A stretch of 64,000 nt of DNA from Bemisia tabaci (GCF_918797505.1 NC_092799.1:30330597-30394596); one strand, 5' to 3'. Counted from the first letter of the stretch, positions 13,701 to 28,111 are shown. Numbers and translations are program-made. Notes: generated by a model from the sequence alone, not told the origin.

Positions 13701-16700
13701 TTTCAACCATCAAAACATGATTTTAAGAACTACATAACTGACTAGCTGTATAGGGAGGTCATTGAAAAAACAACTAAGGAATGGCAAGGTAGATTATAGA
13801 ACTTTATTTATAGGTATCTGAGAAGAATAAAACAACAACAAAATAAACCCAACTAATTAAATGAAAATATATCTCGAACAGAAACTTGAAACAATATTAA
13901 TTCAGCTACGGAGAGACAATGAAATACAACCGAACTACATAACATAACAACACTATACAAACAGTAAGGCACTAATTTGTTAAGATAACAAGCTAAACAA
14001 GAAGACAGAGAAGTCTATTTATCCGTCCAAAAAAAAAAAAAAAATCCAGAAGATTAGAAACGTGGTTGGATTAAAATAAAAACATTAGCTAAACAGGTTT
14101 TTAGAGGAAAAAAATCAATAAATAAATAAAATCATTGCCTTTCAGGAGGGGAACATCTGCTTTGGAGAACAAATAAGAAAAAAAAGCTATTTCAGATTAA
14201 TTTTTATTTTTTAAAATTTTACTAGAAACATTTGAAGCAAACAACCTTCAGCTTCATGTACCGCCGAATTTTCTTGAAGGGAATGCTTATTAAATGTTTC
14301 ACTTTTTTGTTAGATAATCAAGTCAATGGTGCTTGCTAGAACTCGAATCAGAGGAGTTGACTGTTTTCACTTTTGAGTGTCTTGTGCGGTAGAACGTATG
14401 AGATGTCTGCACATGAAGGCATAGTCGCCCTCAGTCAATCTTCAATCCCTGTTGAACGGCAACAGTACCATCACTTGCAAGTAGAAAATAAACCAATTTT
14501 TTTTTACCTTGCATACTTTTTTTCACTTAAATGGCACAAAAGCAAGATTTCATTCCTGGATAACCGGAGGCAAAAAGCTGTAAAGATCCCTCGATTTAGG
14601 CTTCCAACGGGGTTAAAGTAATTCATAACTGACAAGTGCAGTCATCTGTTTGTTAAACAGGACCTAGAAAATCCTCTTCGCTAACTGTGCAACTCATGTC
14701 TCGTGATGAGGAGAAGAAAGATAATATTTGACAAATTGATAGTTGATTATTACTGTGTAAAAAATAATGTTGATTCTCGTGATGAACTTAAAAGTTATCA
14801 GCTAATGTTGCTTGGATCGCCAATGGAGGGTCTTTTCGATACTTGTCTCTATTTACGACACAGCAATGAAACTTAAGAGAAGTAGGGGGAAGGAAAGTCT
14901 TTCCATTGAGGATTTATAAAATCACAAAAAAGACGGAGCGTAGGTCCATTAGTGAATACAGAAGTAAGTACTTTGTCGTTGATAAAATATCATCACAAGG
15001 TAAACAAATAAATATTGTCATTTTTGTACTTGAACAATAGAATATTATCTCTGAATAAATATATTTGGAAGGAATCTGACGAAAATTTTACCTTAAATTT
15101 TTCTATGATACTAAGCGACGTTCTCTCTTTATTTTTTTGAAAGCTAGAAATAAAGGGGGGAAATAAAAAAGAAAGAAAGAAAAAAAACTAGAGGATTTTT
15201 TGAGGTAAAAGAAAATTCAATTGACCGAGTTGTTGTCTCGTAGTAAAGAATACATTATTCAAATTTTAGAGCTTCCTCACTTCTCATGAAGATTAACTAA
15301 AAAAAAATCACTGACTGTGGGACAAGTTAAAATATAACAACCAACATAGTAAAATAACAAACTACAACAATTTAAAAAAAAAGAAAAAAAAGAATTAATA
15401 CATACATATTAAAAGGGGGAGGGGAAACAAACAGGAAAAATAACAAAGAAAAAACCCTTTAAGTACTAATTACAAAAAAAAAGTCTTATATTAAGTACAA
15501 TTGAGAGACAAATCATTTTTATTTCACGCTTTTGTTCTCTTAATATTCAAAAATTGACATTGGCATTGGTATTGTCTGGGCTGAAAGGACTATTCAAGAG
15601 GCATGCGAAAATTCAAATTATGGACGTCAAAAAATTAAAATGCTTCACTAAGTATGAGAAGCTTAGGCTACATCTTACATGAGGGTTTTTCACAATTACA
15701 AAAACACATTCTTAGGATAAAGTTCGTTGCTGAGGATTTTAACCCTGCGTACTGCACTAATTTTAAATTTTAGCCACATGATCCAAGTTTAAAAATGTTG
15801 ATTGCCACTCGTTTATTAATGTTATCCAGCTGAACCATAGACCACTTTACAACCAAATAGATTTTGTTCATTCAAAACTCTTCTTTGAATCAATATTCTC
15901 TACTTCATGAACATACTTGTCAATCTCAATTTAGAAAGAGTCTTTAACAATGTCAGATATTCCAATGGGAAACTAAAACTGCTGGAAGTCATCGCCCCAT
16001 GGATTCTGACACAGACTTTGTATGACACCTTAATAGGACAGGCTGTCACTTCACAGCAGTTTTCGATTGCACTTTTATAATGAAAAGAATTTTATGCTTT
16101 AACCCATTGACTCATGAGTTGTTTTTCCAAAAACTTGCAAAAATCAGTAAATTCAAAATAATCTTAGAACTCATTCTCTGAGGTGGAACATTGATATATT
16201 ACGCATTCGTTCTAGGTTCTTTGGGAACGCAGGAGAGAAGTTTAGTTACGTTGCTTTTGTCTTGTTAATTTAAAATCAGGAGACTAGTGAAATGAGCAAA
16301 AATTAGGAAAATCTGAGGTTACGTATGTTCAACCATACACTACAAAAATACCGAAAATAAGTAATAAAGTATAGTACAACACAAGTTTTAGGTCAGTTAC
16401 ACTACTCATATAAACATTGACAAGAATGCAATCTGTCATGAAGACATCGAAAAATCATAAACATCAATTCAAAGTCGATTGACAGCTCAGAGCCCTCCAC
16501 TCGAGTCAATGGATTAATCATTTGGAAGCTGCACTCACAGCATTTTTCCTTTAATTTGTTCAAATTTTTTTAATCTTTCAAAATAATTTGAGGTTGAAAC
16601 CTGTATTAAACCATCAAGACTATTTGACAAAAAGTTTTGGGCTTCAAAAAGGCCGCAGTTGATCATGGGTCAACATTGACAAAAGTACACTTTGAAGTAA

Positions 16701-18494
16701 AAAGTATGTCACAAATTAAAAAATTAATTTAATATCTCCATGTGGATACTGAAATCTACTGGAAATTTTATTAATGACTGTAATATGTTCAGTGATTCTT
16801 TCTAAATTGGTTTTTTCCCCCAGCACAAGTTTAAGGGGATCTTTGGATTATTGACTATTCGTTGACAGATAATGCTGTAAACATTTAAGCATTCTAACAC
16901 ACCAAAATGTCAAGATGGACGTTATATTACTTGGAACTAAATTGGACACATTTGAAATTGAGAATCCCTCCGGATAACCAATTTGACGAAATTAGGTCCA
17001 TTTTGATATCAGATATATGAGAACCTATAAAACAATCAGGATTTGATGAGAACAGTGCAAAGCATATCTTACCACCTACCATACTTAAAAGTTAGGTCAG
17101 CATTGAAACTAAAATTAGAATTTGTTATCTTTAAGGGAATCCCCATTCTAATTCTTTAACAGTATAATTATGGCGCCAAACAATGAATAAAATATTTAAT
17201 AGGAAGCACCATCTCTTTCGCAATAAATCACTCAATTTAAGGCACAAAAATTGAGGCTATACAAGAAACCAGATAATTATTCTGTTGTTAAAAGTCAACA
17301 GTGAGAGAAAAATTAAAGCCAGTCTTTTGAAAGTATCTTTGGTTCAATTTCCCAGAGGTTGACAACTTGAACAAAAATTAAGTCTACGTCCAGAGAGATA
17401 GTTTTTTTTAAGAAAAATTGTAAAATAACAACAATAATAGACTTGATAAGATTAAAGTTAATTAAAGTAAATAAAAAAAGAATTATAACTTAACACTAAC
17501 TTTGTAGAATTTTCAGGAGTGATGACTTGCATCACTGAAGCCCTGCAATAGAAGAAAAAAAAGGTAACCTCGACACATGACAGTAGGTGTTACAAAACTT
17601 CAATCACAAAACTGCAATTTCTGGTGTAACCTAATTTGACGGAACTTGTAGACTTGTTTAACATTTGAAAGAGTGAAATTTTGTTCACCTTTGCAATACA
17701 AAATTAAGCTGATCTCTACAAAACATACAGTGTATTGGTTAAGAGCAACCTACAGCTTAGATGTCAAGATTTCCATCCAAAAATTTCACTACAGCTAATT
17801 AGACGAATAGTTTTGCAGTCTTGATTGATAACATTAAATAATAGCTGCAGGTTCAAATTTTATCAGGTGAGCTACAATTGGACTATTAAAAAGATAATAA
17901 TAAAAACAAAAATATAATAACAAAGCGATGAGGCTGAACCAAACATGGTTGCACTGCATCAATGACATCAAAGAAATCAATTTGAAAAGAGATAAAAGAA
18001 TATCTCAGACTAGATGAACTCCATTTAGTCTTAAATTAATATCTCCATGATAATAAGATCTTAAAGCGTGGTCCATTTCTGATGAAAGCACATTCTAATG
18101 CTTCTGGAGGCTAACTCACCCTCAGTCAATTATTTCCTAAAAATTTCAAGGAAGGAACTTAAAATTTACAGGTTGACGAATTAATATTTCAGGCTCCGAG
18201 AATTCATCTTTCAATGATGGATTACAATTTTTGAAGGAAGCTCGCAGTTACATTATCAAGGACCTTGATGATTTTGATTTTGATTAACATGCAATAACTT
18301 GCAGCTCAGAAGAGACACTTTAAAAAAAACTCACTCCAGACTTGACTGCCCAGAGCAATTTTTCATGAATGCTGCGGCTGAAGCCCTGGATAATTATTTT
18401 CCCATTAATCTGAACATATGGATAGGTACATCAACTTAGCATATTATTCTCTGACATTTTGTGAAAACTACAGTTTCGCAAGTTTCAACTTTAC

Positions 18495-20458
18495 TTTATT
18501 ATTGCTCCACTTTTCTTTCTTTCTTTCTTCCTCTCTTTCCTCGAATTTTCTGGACACTTTTGAAGGCAAATGAGGCAGAGTTGTTGCGGTTGGATTAACA
18601 GTTAGAGTGGAAGATTGCCTGATACTTGTAAAAATGTGCTAAAAATGGTTAAAGGACTTTTAAAGGGTCCAGAGAAAAGTTATTAAGGTAAAAAAAAAAT
18701 TGATGAGGATGATACTTTCAATAATATTCACTGAAAAAATAGAGATTGAATAACCTGGTAAAATCATACATTCTACATACATTGGTTTTATCTAATGAGG
18801 AAGACGCTGAACTTGTAGTGGGGACATCTGGGTAAACAAAAATACCCACTGGTATAAAGTCTCATGACTACCACTAAACCCGAACAGAAAATTATTCTTG
18901 GATGATAAAGAAGAGTTTTAAGACTGGAAAAAAACCCCAAGGAAAAAGTGATGGGGGGAAAAAAGGAAAGGAAAAGAAAAAATGGTTAAGGCCACAAATA
19001 ATTTTGCCAAAAATTAGCTTGATGTTATTCCCAGCCTAATTTTTATATGGAAAATGTATAACTAGATGAAAGAAATGACATTAAGCTGCAGAACCAATCA
19101 TAATGAGAGGGGAGGGGGCTCATAGAGTTAATTCTTACATTTGTGATTGGCAGTGCTTAAAGAAATGGGAGGACTCCATGAAATCTGCACGGCACATTCA
19201 TGAATTAATTATTACTACAAGTAGTTGAGGAGACATTAAGAGCACTTTAATTCTAATGAGACCCCGTTTTTGTTTGTTGATCAGCTTTTTTCTTTTTTTT
19301 AAAAAAAAATTCATATTCAAAAGAGACACAATCCATCAACAGGAAGAAAAAAAACCTCCAAGCAACAGATTATGTGGTCTTGTACTATGAGAGGTTAAAT
19401 TTGAATTAATTTCAGGTACCTGCAGGATAAAAGTTGGACTGCTAAAAAGAATTTTCTTCCCTGACTTAGATAAGAAAAAGTTTCGGAAAAGAGGAATGTG
19501 ACTCGGTGACTTTTAAAGTAGTGTCTTTGTCTCTTCGATAAAGATGTAGAGTTCTTGCAAGAACTGATGTCTTTTTCCTGAATTGTTGGGATTATCAAGA
19601 TGACAACAGACAAAAAATTCTTCACACATCCAAAATGGCGCGGTAACAATGGTTAAAAGCCAAATACCTCAGTCTCACATGTAAGCTCATAAAATGAAAA
19701 TGATGATGAACAACTTACTCAAAGCTCAGAAGGTGCTGCAATACAGTAATGTCCCGATTATCTGACCACCAATTATTCAACGCTTCAGCGTTGTTAAAAA
19801 TAAATCAGCCGACACGATGAAAAATGTTTTTTGTTTCTTTTCTAATTAAATTACTATGTTTTCAAAGTAAGATAGGAACTTGGGCTAACTTGTGCTTTAA
19901 GGTTACAAAAAGAGCTAGGAATGACATTTTTCCAGTCGTTTCATTATGGTTTTTCAGCTATCGGACTTCTTTGATATCAGACACAGCCCTAGCCACAAAA
20001 CGTTTCATAATTGGGGCATAACTGTACTAATTAGTTGGTTCTTAATAAATTGGTATATGTTCTGATAAAACGGGACATTAGTTAAAATTTTCTGTACACT
20101 TCAAGTTGCTTTCGTAGGACAACTGAGGATTTATGGAAAAAATATTAAAATGATTCCTACTTCCTTGTTGGGAAAATGATAAAGAACTGCAAAACTTGAA
20201 AAGATTTTCCTACTTCAGTAAGATGCAGTGCATCATACAGAAATTGATTGTACAAAGGCGAATACAATAGCAGGAAGTTTTAACTAAATTCAGTTTGGTA
20301 CAGACATCAACATCAGACAAACTGTTGTTGGAAAAGGCAGTTTTGGAAAGCTCATTTTTGATCAAAAATTAGGATCTGCAGCCAACATTTACACACAAAT
20401 CTACAACAACAAAAGCGAAAACAAATAAATTAAAAATAAAAACAACATAAAGTAAATT
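18495..20458 (-). other. probable 3'UTR of the Ttk69-type transcript
   Basis: About 2 kb directly after the Ttk69-type stop without a credible reading frame. On the minus strand it is U-rich. The first canonical AAUAAA I find by eye downstream of the stop is the complement of 18495-18500. GUUUG/GUUUUG-like words (complement of CAAAC at 20318-20322 and CAAAAC at 20190-20195) occur near the stop. The real 3' end is not established; later signals at about 15.5, 14.2 and 13.8 kb are also possible. Confidence 0.4.
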
Positions 20459-21207
20459 TCAAGAATATGAAACATTGTCTGACGAATCTAGATTTTCTAG
20501 TGAGATGGGCTGCATTGAATTGCGTGAAAGTGTGATCCGATGTACTTGCTTAGTGTGTGTGACCATATTATCTCGCCGTGTGAACAGTTTCAGGCAAACA
20601 GGGCAAGGAACCTCTTGTTTGATCCCATGATGGGCCGACAGAAAATGTCGGCAGAAGTTACTGATATGCGTGTACGTTTTGGAACAGACTGTGCAGCGGT
20701 ATAAGTTATTCGCTTCTTGAGTGCAATATTGTCGCACTGACGCCTTGTCGACAGGTTTTGTTAGATCGTAATTTGCTGCGTTTGGAGAGAACTGATGCTG
20801 ATTGGTTGCAACATTGAATGCTGAGGCAGAAATCATGGACTTGAAAGAATCTAGCTCGTACTGAGAAATGTCATCATCCATGTTACTGTCACACGCTACA
20901 AAGGATTTCAATTTGGAATCTCCTGGGAGACACTGGTTTACAGCTAACGATGAAAGAATTCGTTCATTGCCAGGATTTTCTCTCCCTTGCCGACTGTACA
21001 ACTTTTGAATGACATCGATTTCCAGACTAGGTTTTTGTACTTTGGGTGGCGGAGACTCAGAATTTGATCCGGCAGGTGAACATGCAATCATGTCATCATA
21101 CTCATCTTCTCTTTCGTCAGATTCATCTTTCGATATATCCATGCAATCAGCTTTCTCCGCAAATAGTTCATGTCTGGAGGCCGTGATGGTGATTTCTGAG
21201 GACTTAA
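20459..21207 (-). CDS. ttk: tramtrack alternative terminal exon, Ttk69-type zinc fingers
   Basis: Alternative last coding exon, 749 nt, acceptor TTTGTTCTAG just above 21207, phase 1, ending in a stop at 20459. Joined to the shared exons it gives a 574-residue protein, of which residues 326-574 are here. The first part is acidic (DISKDESDEREDEYDD) and Ser/Pro-rich. Two C2H2 fingers follow: C497, C500, H513, H518 in NLYRCTVCSKTYTHISNFCR, and C527, C530, H543, H548 in CPVCLKLFTRRDN. The phrase YTHISNFCRH is the Ttk69 finger 1 signature as I remember it from Drosophila, where p69 represses pair-rule and neuronal-fate genes. YDLTKP at about 472-477 loosely resembles a CtBP-binding motif but lacks its leading proline. 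The tail after the fingers is short (26 residues), much shorter than in Drosophila. Confidence 0.92.
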
Positions 21208-24200
21208 CTAGAACAAACAAAGGCACAGCTATGAACGCCTTGAATTAAGGAAAAAGTATGTTTATAGTAATAATTAAATACTGAATAACTTCATTTTTAG
21301 AAAGAAAAGCAAAGAAAGCATGGTAGAAGGAAAACAGAGATGTTAAAAATAGTAGAAATGTTGTCTTTGTACGGGCAACAGAGTGTTGTCTCCTTTGATT
21401 GGCTGTCAAATTTGTACCTTACAGTTTTGAAATACAGGGTTTACCTGCTTGCACTCGGATGATGGGTAAATGAGAAATGGAGTGACTCATGGGTAGTGTT
21501 CATTAGTTCTGTTCATGTGTTAGAGCGGGAAGGTCCAATTGCTTTGTTTGTTTGTCACAATTGAAGGATTTTTTTTTTTTCATTATGCTCTGCTGCATCC
21601 ATTACTTACTTTCTCCTTTTACCACTAAAAAAAGCTGGGTATGAAGAAATTTGTGAGGCATTGCACATTGACAAAGGGAAACATGTGCAACTTTAGAGGT
21701 CCCCAGTAATTGTTTCCTTTAACTTGCTTTACTGTGTTTGCTTAAAAAATGTCCAATTTAATTATTCTAAAACCTTGAGAAAAATTTGAATCCTCTTGGG
21801 AGAATAATGAAGAGGTCATGAATCAGTGTACAAAAATCAAGAACTAATTAACAGGAAAACAGACCTTCCTTGAAGGGAGTATCCTTGGCCAATAATTTGG
21901 CGATCCATGCTGCGAGTGGGCGATTTAAAAGAACTAACAATTCCGATAATAAATCAAGGATAATTGAAAGATTATCAGGACCAACTATTAGAAATGAGGC
22001 TGATTATTTGGGATCACTCTTAAGTGTTTATTGATGGACACAAACGTTCTGTAGCTCTTAGGTTGTTAGTTTGTGTGTAATTTGTACGTAATTTCTAATT
22101 GATAGTTGGACAAAATCTGAAGCAAACAAAATTAAGCATAGTGTAGGGTCCTTTAAAATACTTCAGTACGAAATTTTCAGGTGTTCATTAAACAAAACTT
22201 CTACGACAAAAATTAATTCATTTTATGCAATTTAAAAAAGTGCATTACAATGCTGTGTTGGAGAAGGACAAAAATGTCCGTATTGAATTTTTCATTAATT
22301 TAGTTCATGCGGACCTCTTCAATCTTCAGCCACTGATTAGCTGCTACATTCTTCAGGACTCACAAATGCCTACCGTTGCAAACACATGCACTGGAATGTG
22401 GTTCATCTAATTCTTAAACACTATTCCTACATTTTAATTGTTCTTGTTTCTTTCATTGTCTAAAACGAAAGATTTCATAGACATAAAAAAAAGAAATCAG
22501 ATGATTAGATTTATTTAATAATGCCTGTCTTTCAAAAATTAAACAGCCAGTTATGCTGCACTGCAATTTTTATTTACCGAAACCATATATTTTTCTTTCC
22601 TTTAGTAACCAGCAGATTAAAAATTGTTGTACTTAAATTGGAAAAATTAGTACCAGGTCGAACATATATTTATTAACTTTCTTGCTGATCACTTTAAAAC
22701 AACTCAAGTTCAATTTACTCGTATTGAAAATCATCGCTCTCATTTTATAACTGTTTTGAAAAAGAACAGTAAAAAGTCTGCATGCAGAGATGAGAGATTA
22801 AGAAAGCCACTGACTTTAAGATGGTGCAAAAAAATTGAAAAAGAAATTCAGCAATCTTCACACAGCAATGTTTCTAACTGTGGATGGTCGAGTCTTTCTT
22901 CTTCCAAGTGATTACTTAAAAGTAACAAGGAGTCTCATTTAGAGCAAGAAACTTTCTATCTATATGGGACTTTCATGCAGTTTTGGAAAAAGCAGAAACA
23001 ATGGTCACAGAGAGCTAAAGAGGAGACTAAGAAATGGGAGATGGCAATTCAAAAAGGATATATTAAGAGGATGGACGGTAATCTGGGTAACAGGAGGGAA
23101 TTTCTGAGAATAAAATAACACATATGATTTTTGACTCCAACCGGACTAACCAGAACATCCCTTTCAAATTCAGTTTGTCAAGTGTTGAAGCAAAGTGAGA
23201 TGGCATAAGGTTCAATCTCTCTCTGAGATACTTTCACCAATTTTTTCTAACGATGACAATTATTTGGGGAATGAGAACAAAAACAGGATTTAATTTTTCA
23301 ACCCATTTTTACTGTTTGCTTGAAAATCTTCATGATACCAGCAAACAGCAAATTTCAGTTCACTTATCCATATGACAATTCTTAAGACAAATGCCTCTCA
23401 GTCAATGATGTATGATGGAGCAATAAAATTCCAGGGAAAAATTAAAAATATAGGATTGAGGAGGCAGGAAAAAAGAATAAAGCAATACAATTGACTAAGG
23501 ACACAAGCAAAAATTTGGAAGAAAAACAGATGGTGCAAATTGAAACAAAGGTAGACAAAACAACTAAAAATAAATAAAAAGAAAATAAACAAGAATCAAG
23601 AGATGGGGCACATTCCTCATAAAATAGAGAATTGCAAGAAAGAGAAAGATAAGGAAAACGTAACATGGATACAATATGTTGTTTCTCAGAGTGTAAAATG
23701 TTCTATGATTTCTTATAAAAGAAACTGAAAAACTTACCTGCTTAGATTGTAAGTTTCTTCATTTACAGCGCAGTAATGGACTACTCATAATTATTTCGCT
23801 AATTTCTGATAAGACATTCTTTTCCGTGCCATACAATAATTAACGAGACGTGTTTTCGATGTTTTTTTTTTACTTTCAGCTGCGAATTCTTCACTTGCGC
23901 GCACAATTTGAAAGTTAACGTGAAAAATTTAAAATAAACAAAGCAGATGAATTACCTTTCTCTTTAAGAACGAACTATTTCAGTACATGGCCGAAAATTC
24001 TGTCGTAAATTAATGCAAGATGTGGAGGAGAAATCAAAACTAATTTTGGCACAAAGAAAAACAAAAATGAAAAAAAAAGAGGAAGGCGACCCATCTGTTT
24101 GTTCCAAAAAAAAAAAGAAAAAAAAATTAATGAATACGAATTACATTAAACACTTAGAAAATCGCGGTTCATTAAGTTTGAGAGGTAGCACTAAAAACAC

Positions 24201-27200
24201 ACTGAAAAATGTAAAAGCAAACACAGGGCAAAGCAAAACTTGTAGAATTAAAATTATTCTGTGAATCGGATTAAGCGAACCCTCAAAACAATGAGAGAAA
24301 TCGGAACCGATGACATTTCCGGAGTGTAGCATTTATTACAACAAAAAACATTAGCAGTTATTACAGTGTAATATGCGTTTGTGCATGCAGTTCACCCAGC
24401 TAACTTCCAAAACCAATGAATTTTACAAACTTTATTTCAGAGTCCATCATAAACAAGGTTGCACACAGTCTCTGAGGATACCGTAAAAACTTGGAATACT
24501 TTAAAATAATTACTTTTTTCTTTTACACAGTTAGAATCAAAACTATTTCATACAGCTGGAAATTTTCAGCCGTATCTGCAGCAACCTTGCTTATGGTAAT
24601 CAGTCATGTTAATAATATAATTCTGCATGATGAGATTTCCGGAAATGCCCGAACGATGCTCTAATACGTCCACGAGCTCGAGGTGAAGATGCACCATACA
24701 AACGAACGAGAATGATGAAAATTCCAAATATTTTTGTAGGTTATAAAAAGTAAATCTTAGGCAAAATTTTGACAAATTCTAATGATGATTTTACAGTCCT
24801 GTAAGAAACGAACTAACGGAATGATTTTGCATGGGTTCATTACATTCTATTGTAATGAATACTGGACAAAGAAAAACTGAAAAGAGTGAGAGAGATTTGA
24901 GTGATCTGATTCGACAGCTATTTGGAAGAGGGCATTCCCGCTTTGTGATGGATCGAATACTATCCGGTGCTACTGTAGCCCAGAGTTTACTTTTTGGTCC
25001 CGCACTTTCCTGGCGTAGTTTCCGCCAATAGTTTCCCTCTTTCTAACACACATCAATGCTATCTTGGGTTACAGCAAAAAGCTGCTTCATACATTTTCCG
25101 GAGCTGAATAGAAAGCTGCGGTTATGTGGGGACCAAGAGTGCCATTCACTTGGAGGTGGATGTGGCTTGAGTCGATCTTCTTTTGATCAACTCTGTCAAA
25201 TTGTGGATAGATTGATTGAAATAATTATGAAGGACTAGTCACTAGTCACACCAGTCATCTCAGGAAAAAAAAAGCCATGAAGAAATGTTATGGTCCTAAA
25301 TCAATCAATCAATGAATCAATTTCTTGGTCGAAATTTCAAAGAACTCGAATGATTATAATTAAGAAGCCTCAACAGACCTTGCAGGTCTGATTTCTTTCC
25401 AGAGCCTATGGAGTCAATCGAAAAGTAATGTTCTTTTCGTATGCAACAAATCAAGAAAAGCACCATAATTAATTTTTACTTTTACTAACTCGGAAAGCTT
25501 AAGAGAAGAAAATGGTGAATTGAGGATGCAAATTTTCGATTTTTTTTTTTTTTTTTTTGGTTTCATGGTAAAGTAAAGCCATTCCATGTTGGGATTTTAA
25601 AAAGCAGTTATTCTGTAAATATAAAGTATGAATAAAGGACTCAAAGTGGATTTTAAGAATGAGAAGTAATGCAGGCTTGCTTATTTATGGCATGAAGAAA
25701 GTAACCCCCACTGGCACACCATTTGTTTAGGCATGCATTATTTCAGGAATACCATCGAAAAATTCACCAATTTTGGACTTCAAATAACACCAACTTCAGT
25801 TGTCTAAACATAATACTTGCATCAATGCAATTACTTCAGAGATACATTAATTTACAATTAATGAGCAAAATAACGACACATCATTTTAAAAAAAAGAGAA
25901 AAAAAAGTGAGAGTGTGTTCAGCAAAAAGCCATGTCATACTCAAATTAGAAAAATAACTTTAGAATGCTGACTGGCACCATAAACCAAAAATTAGTGGAA
26001 CAAACAAAAAAACGTTGTGCACCCCGGTTACTAAAAGTTTACTTGGTGTTATCAGACTGTACACATTCATTAATTGGTAGAATTTTATGAGATATTATTT
26101 CACGGAGAGAACTATACTGCGATAAATGACTCCGTACCAGTAATTCTGGTTAAGTATACAAGTTTGCATACTAAAAGACCATTCAGGGGAACTTGAAATG
26201 CAAAAATTTAAAAAAGAGACAAAACATGGGAGAAAGGACACTTTGGTTCAGAAAAAACACCAATTCATAGGCCATTATCGTTTTGGGAGAGAGAAAAAAT
26301 ACTTATTTTCTACTGATTTTACTTCTCACAAGATCTAAACATTGATTAATTCCCTAGACCATTCCAAATGAAAGTAAAATGGACACAAAAGTAAATTGTG
26401 CTGACCAGGTACTGGGTATTTTTCCCCTCATCTAAAGATAGACTAGAAGTAAAGTCACAATAAAAATTGAAAAAACATCCTAACACAGACCATACTTTAA
26501 GGTTTATAACTCTCGATCTTCACCGGGTACTGATAGCTTTCTTATTTAACATCAGCATTCTGAAGGGACTCCAAACTAACCGCAAATTGACCATTACTCG
26601 ATGAGAGAAATGAAAATAAATTTTTTTAGAGCCACGCTGCTCATTCAGTTAGCACTGAAAGAGTGCTGATTATGTACTTTCAGTCTTAACTCCAGGGCAG
26701 GACAGCAAATTTTGAATTAAACACTCTACAAAGCCAGAAGCAAAAGCTATGTAACCGAAAAGGGGAGATAATTTTGTTCATTATCTTTCCTCGAGTTTCA
26801 TACAAAAGGATATTGAGTGTACTATCATATTCCTGCAAGTAAAACCATAGAGTACTACGAGGCAGTTGAAGGGATTATGTCACAATATGTAACAATAGAA
26901 CATCCAAAACTGTTGTTGTGATTCCCTCAATTCTGCTGTTTTCAAAAACCATAGTCTTAGAACAATTCACTTGGGGTGAGTGGATGAAAAAAAAAAAACC
27001 TCAATCCAAGAGAGCTCATAAGTTTGCTGTAAAAAATGGAACGCAGCAATGTATTACAAATCAACCCATGTTTAACATGGATAATGAGTGAGGTGTGTCA
27101 TTTCTGCGATTCATATCTGACTACGTAACTTGAAATTGATGAACTTCACACAGATGATGTAATTGCAAATTTGTGGTTTAAAGTAATTAAATTTCACTGA

Positions 27201-28045
27201 GACAGCTATTTGATGAATTAAATTATTCCTACTGATGTTATGAATGGTGATATTAGGGTGAGGCTTCTCCACTACATCAAAACGTATGCAGAGACAGAGC
27301 AATTTAAATGGAAGAAATTTAAATGGAGATGTACATTATTATGAACTATATAATCTATATGATATGATAGTTCTGAAAAAATTAGGTATTCTTATGGGGA
27401 GCTTACTTAGTTCCTAGGTGTGGTTATCTGCTGAGGTTTACTAGAAGAAGAAAAATGTTTTAGGAAAGACTGAGGGTCAGATGAAAATGCTCACTGTGAT
27501 AATTGACGTTCTATGGAGCTTTTGAAGAATTTATTGATGATCGTAAGTAGAAATACAAAAATAAAAAAAAGCTAGGGACTACAAACATTAAAACCTTTTT
27601 AGGAGCATCGGTCTGGAAAGTTGAAGTTCTTGCCTTGCTTAACCTGAAGTAAGATGAAATCTAAGAAATTTTGGGATTCAATTAATTCAAAATTTTAGAT
27701 TATTTTTATTTTTTTTTTTAAGATGGCTAATTTCTTCAAAGAATCGGTTACATGCTCATACCAATCATGAGATACTTACATCAATTGTTTAGAGTGATTA
27801 ACTTTACTAAAGGGGTAGTGTGAAAAAAATTGCAGATTTTAACTTTCCTCCTAATTTAATCTTATTATAGCAGGTCTTTGAAGAGATATCGCGTGCAACA
27901 GCAGAATTTCGGGACTGCAACGATGAATAAATATTAAAGCTTCTTGTTGAAAGAAGTAGAATTCCTTTAAAAAATTACATTAACAAGCATGTGTTAATTA
28001 AAACAATTTCAAAAATAAAATTGACAAATGAAGTTGCGGACTTAC
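21208..28045. other. intron before the Ttk69-type exon
   Basis: About 6.8 kb of AT-rich intron in the ttk model. No zinc-finger-like exon was seen, so I find no third alternative 3' end here. The only stretch that stands out is 24831-25238, which is less AT-rich and has open frames on the plus strand. Confidence 0.6.
24831..25238 (+). CDS. candidate small gene of unknown function, two exons with a 60-bp intron
   Basis: Not recognised as any family. Two open frames, 24831-25031 and 25056-25238, are in the same frame and are separated only by two stops (at 25029 and 25044). A GT at 25015 and an AG ending at 25074, preceded by a pyrimidine-rich run (TTTCCCTCTTTC), would define a 60-bp intron that removes both stops and keeps frame. 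The product would be 115 residues, with phrases such as RDLSDLIRQLFGRGHSRFVM and CGLSRSSFDQLCQIVDRLIE. The stretch is visibly less AT-rich than its flanks. AATAAA occurs about 390 bp downstream. It sits inside a ttk intron on the opposite strand. It could equally be chance or the remains of an old pseudogene. Confidence 0.25.
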
Positions 28046-28111
28046 CGGAAGGGAGTTTTGACTCAGAATCTTGTGAGCTGCTTTTTGGAGACTGACTACC
28101 ACCACCTGATT
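28046..28111 (-). CDS. ttk: tramtrack shared small exon: Ser-rich linker
   Basis: Fourth coding exon, only 66 nt, acceptor TTTCTTTAG just above 28111 and donor CCG|GTAAG at 28046/28045, phase 1 in and out. With the G carried over it reads ESGGGSQSPKSSSQDSESKL then PS, residues 304-325. Being a multiple of three, it can be skipped without a frameshift. It is the last exon shared by both predicted isoforms; after it the transcript joins either the exon at 21207 or the one at 8123. No domain is recognisable. Support is from splice sites and phase, with no homology evidence. Confidence 0.75.

Larger units (their letters stand above)
8124..18494. other. intron before the Ttk88-type exon; mostly featureless AT-rich DNA
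   Basis: This stretch lies between the two alternative terminal exons and must be spliced out of the Ttk88-type transcript. It contains no convincing exon. Visible items are a 27-bp double repeat (9192-9245), a GA/poly-C/poly-A run at about 9748-9788, a perfect small hairpin (9953-9978), a 47-bp poly-A (11020-11066) and one short inverted-repeat element (13531-13700). Confidence 0.6.
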
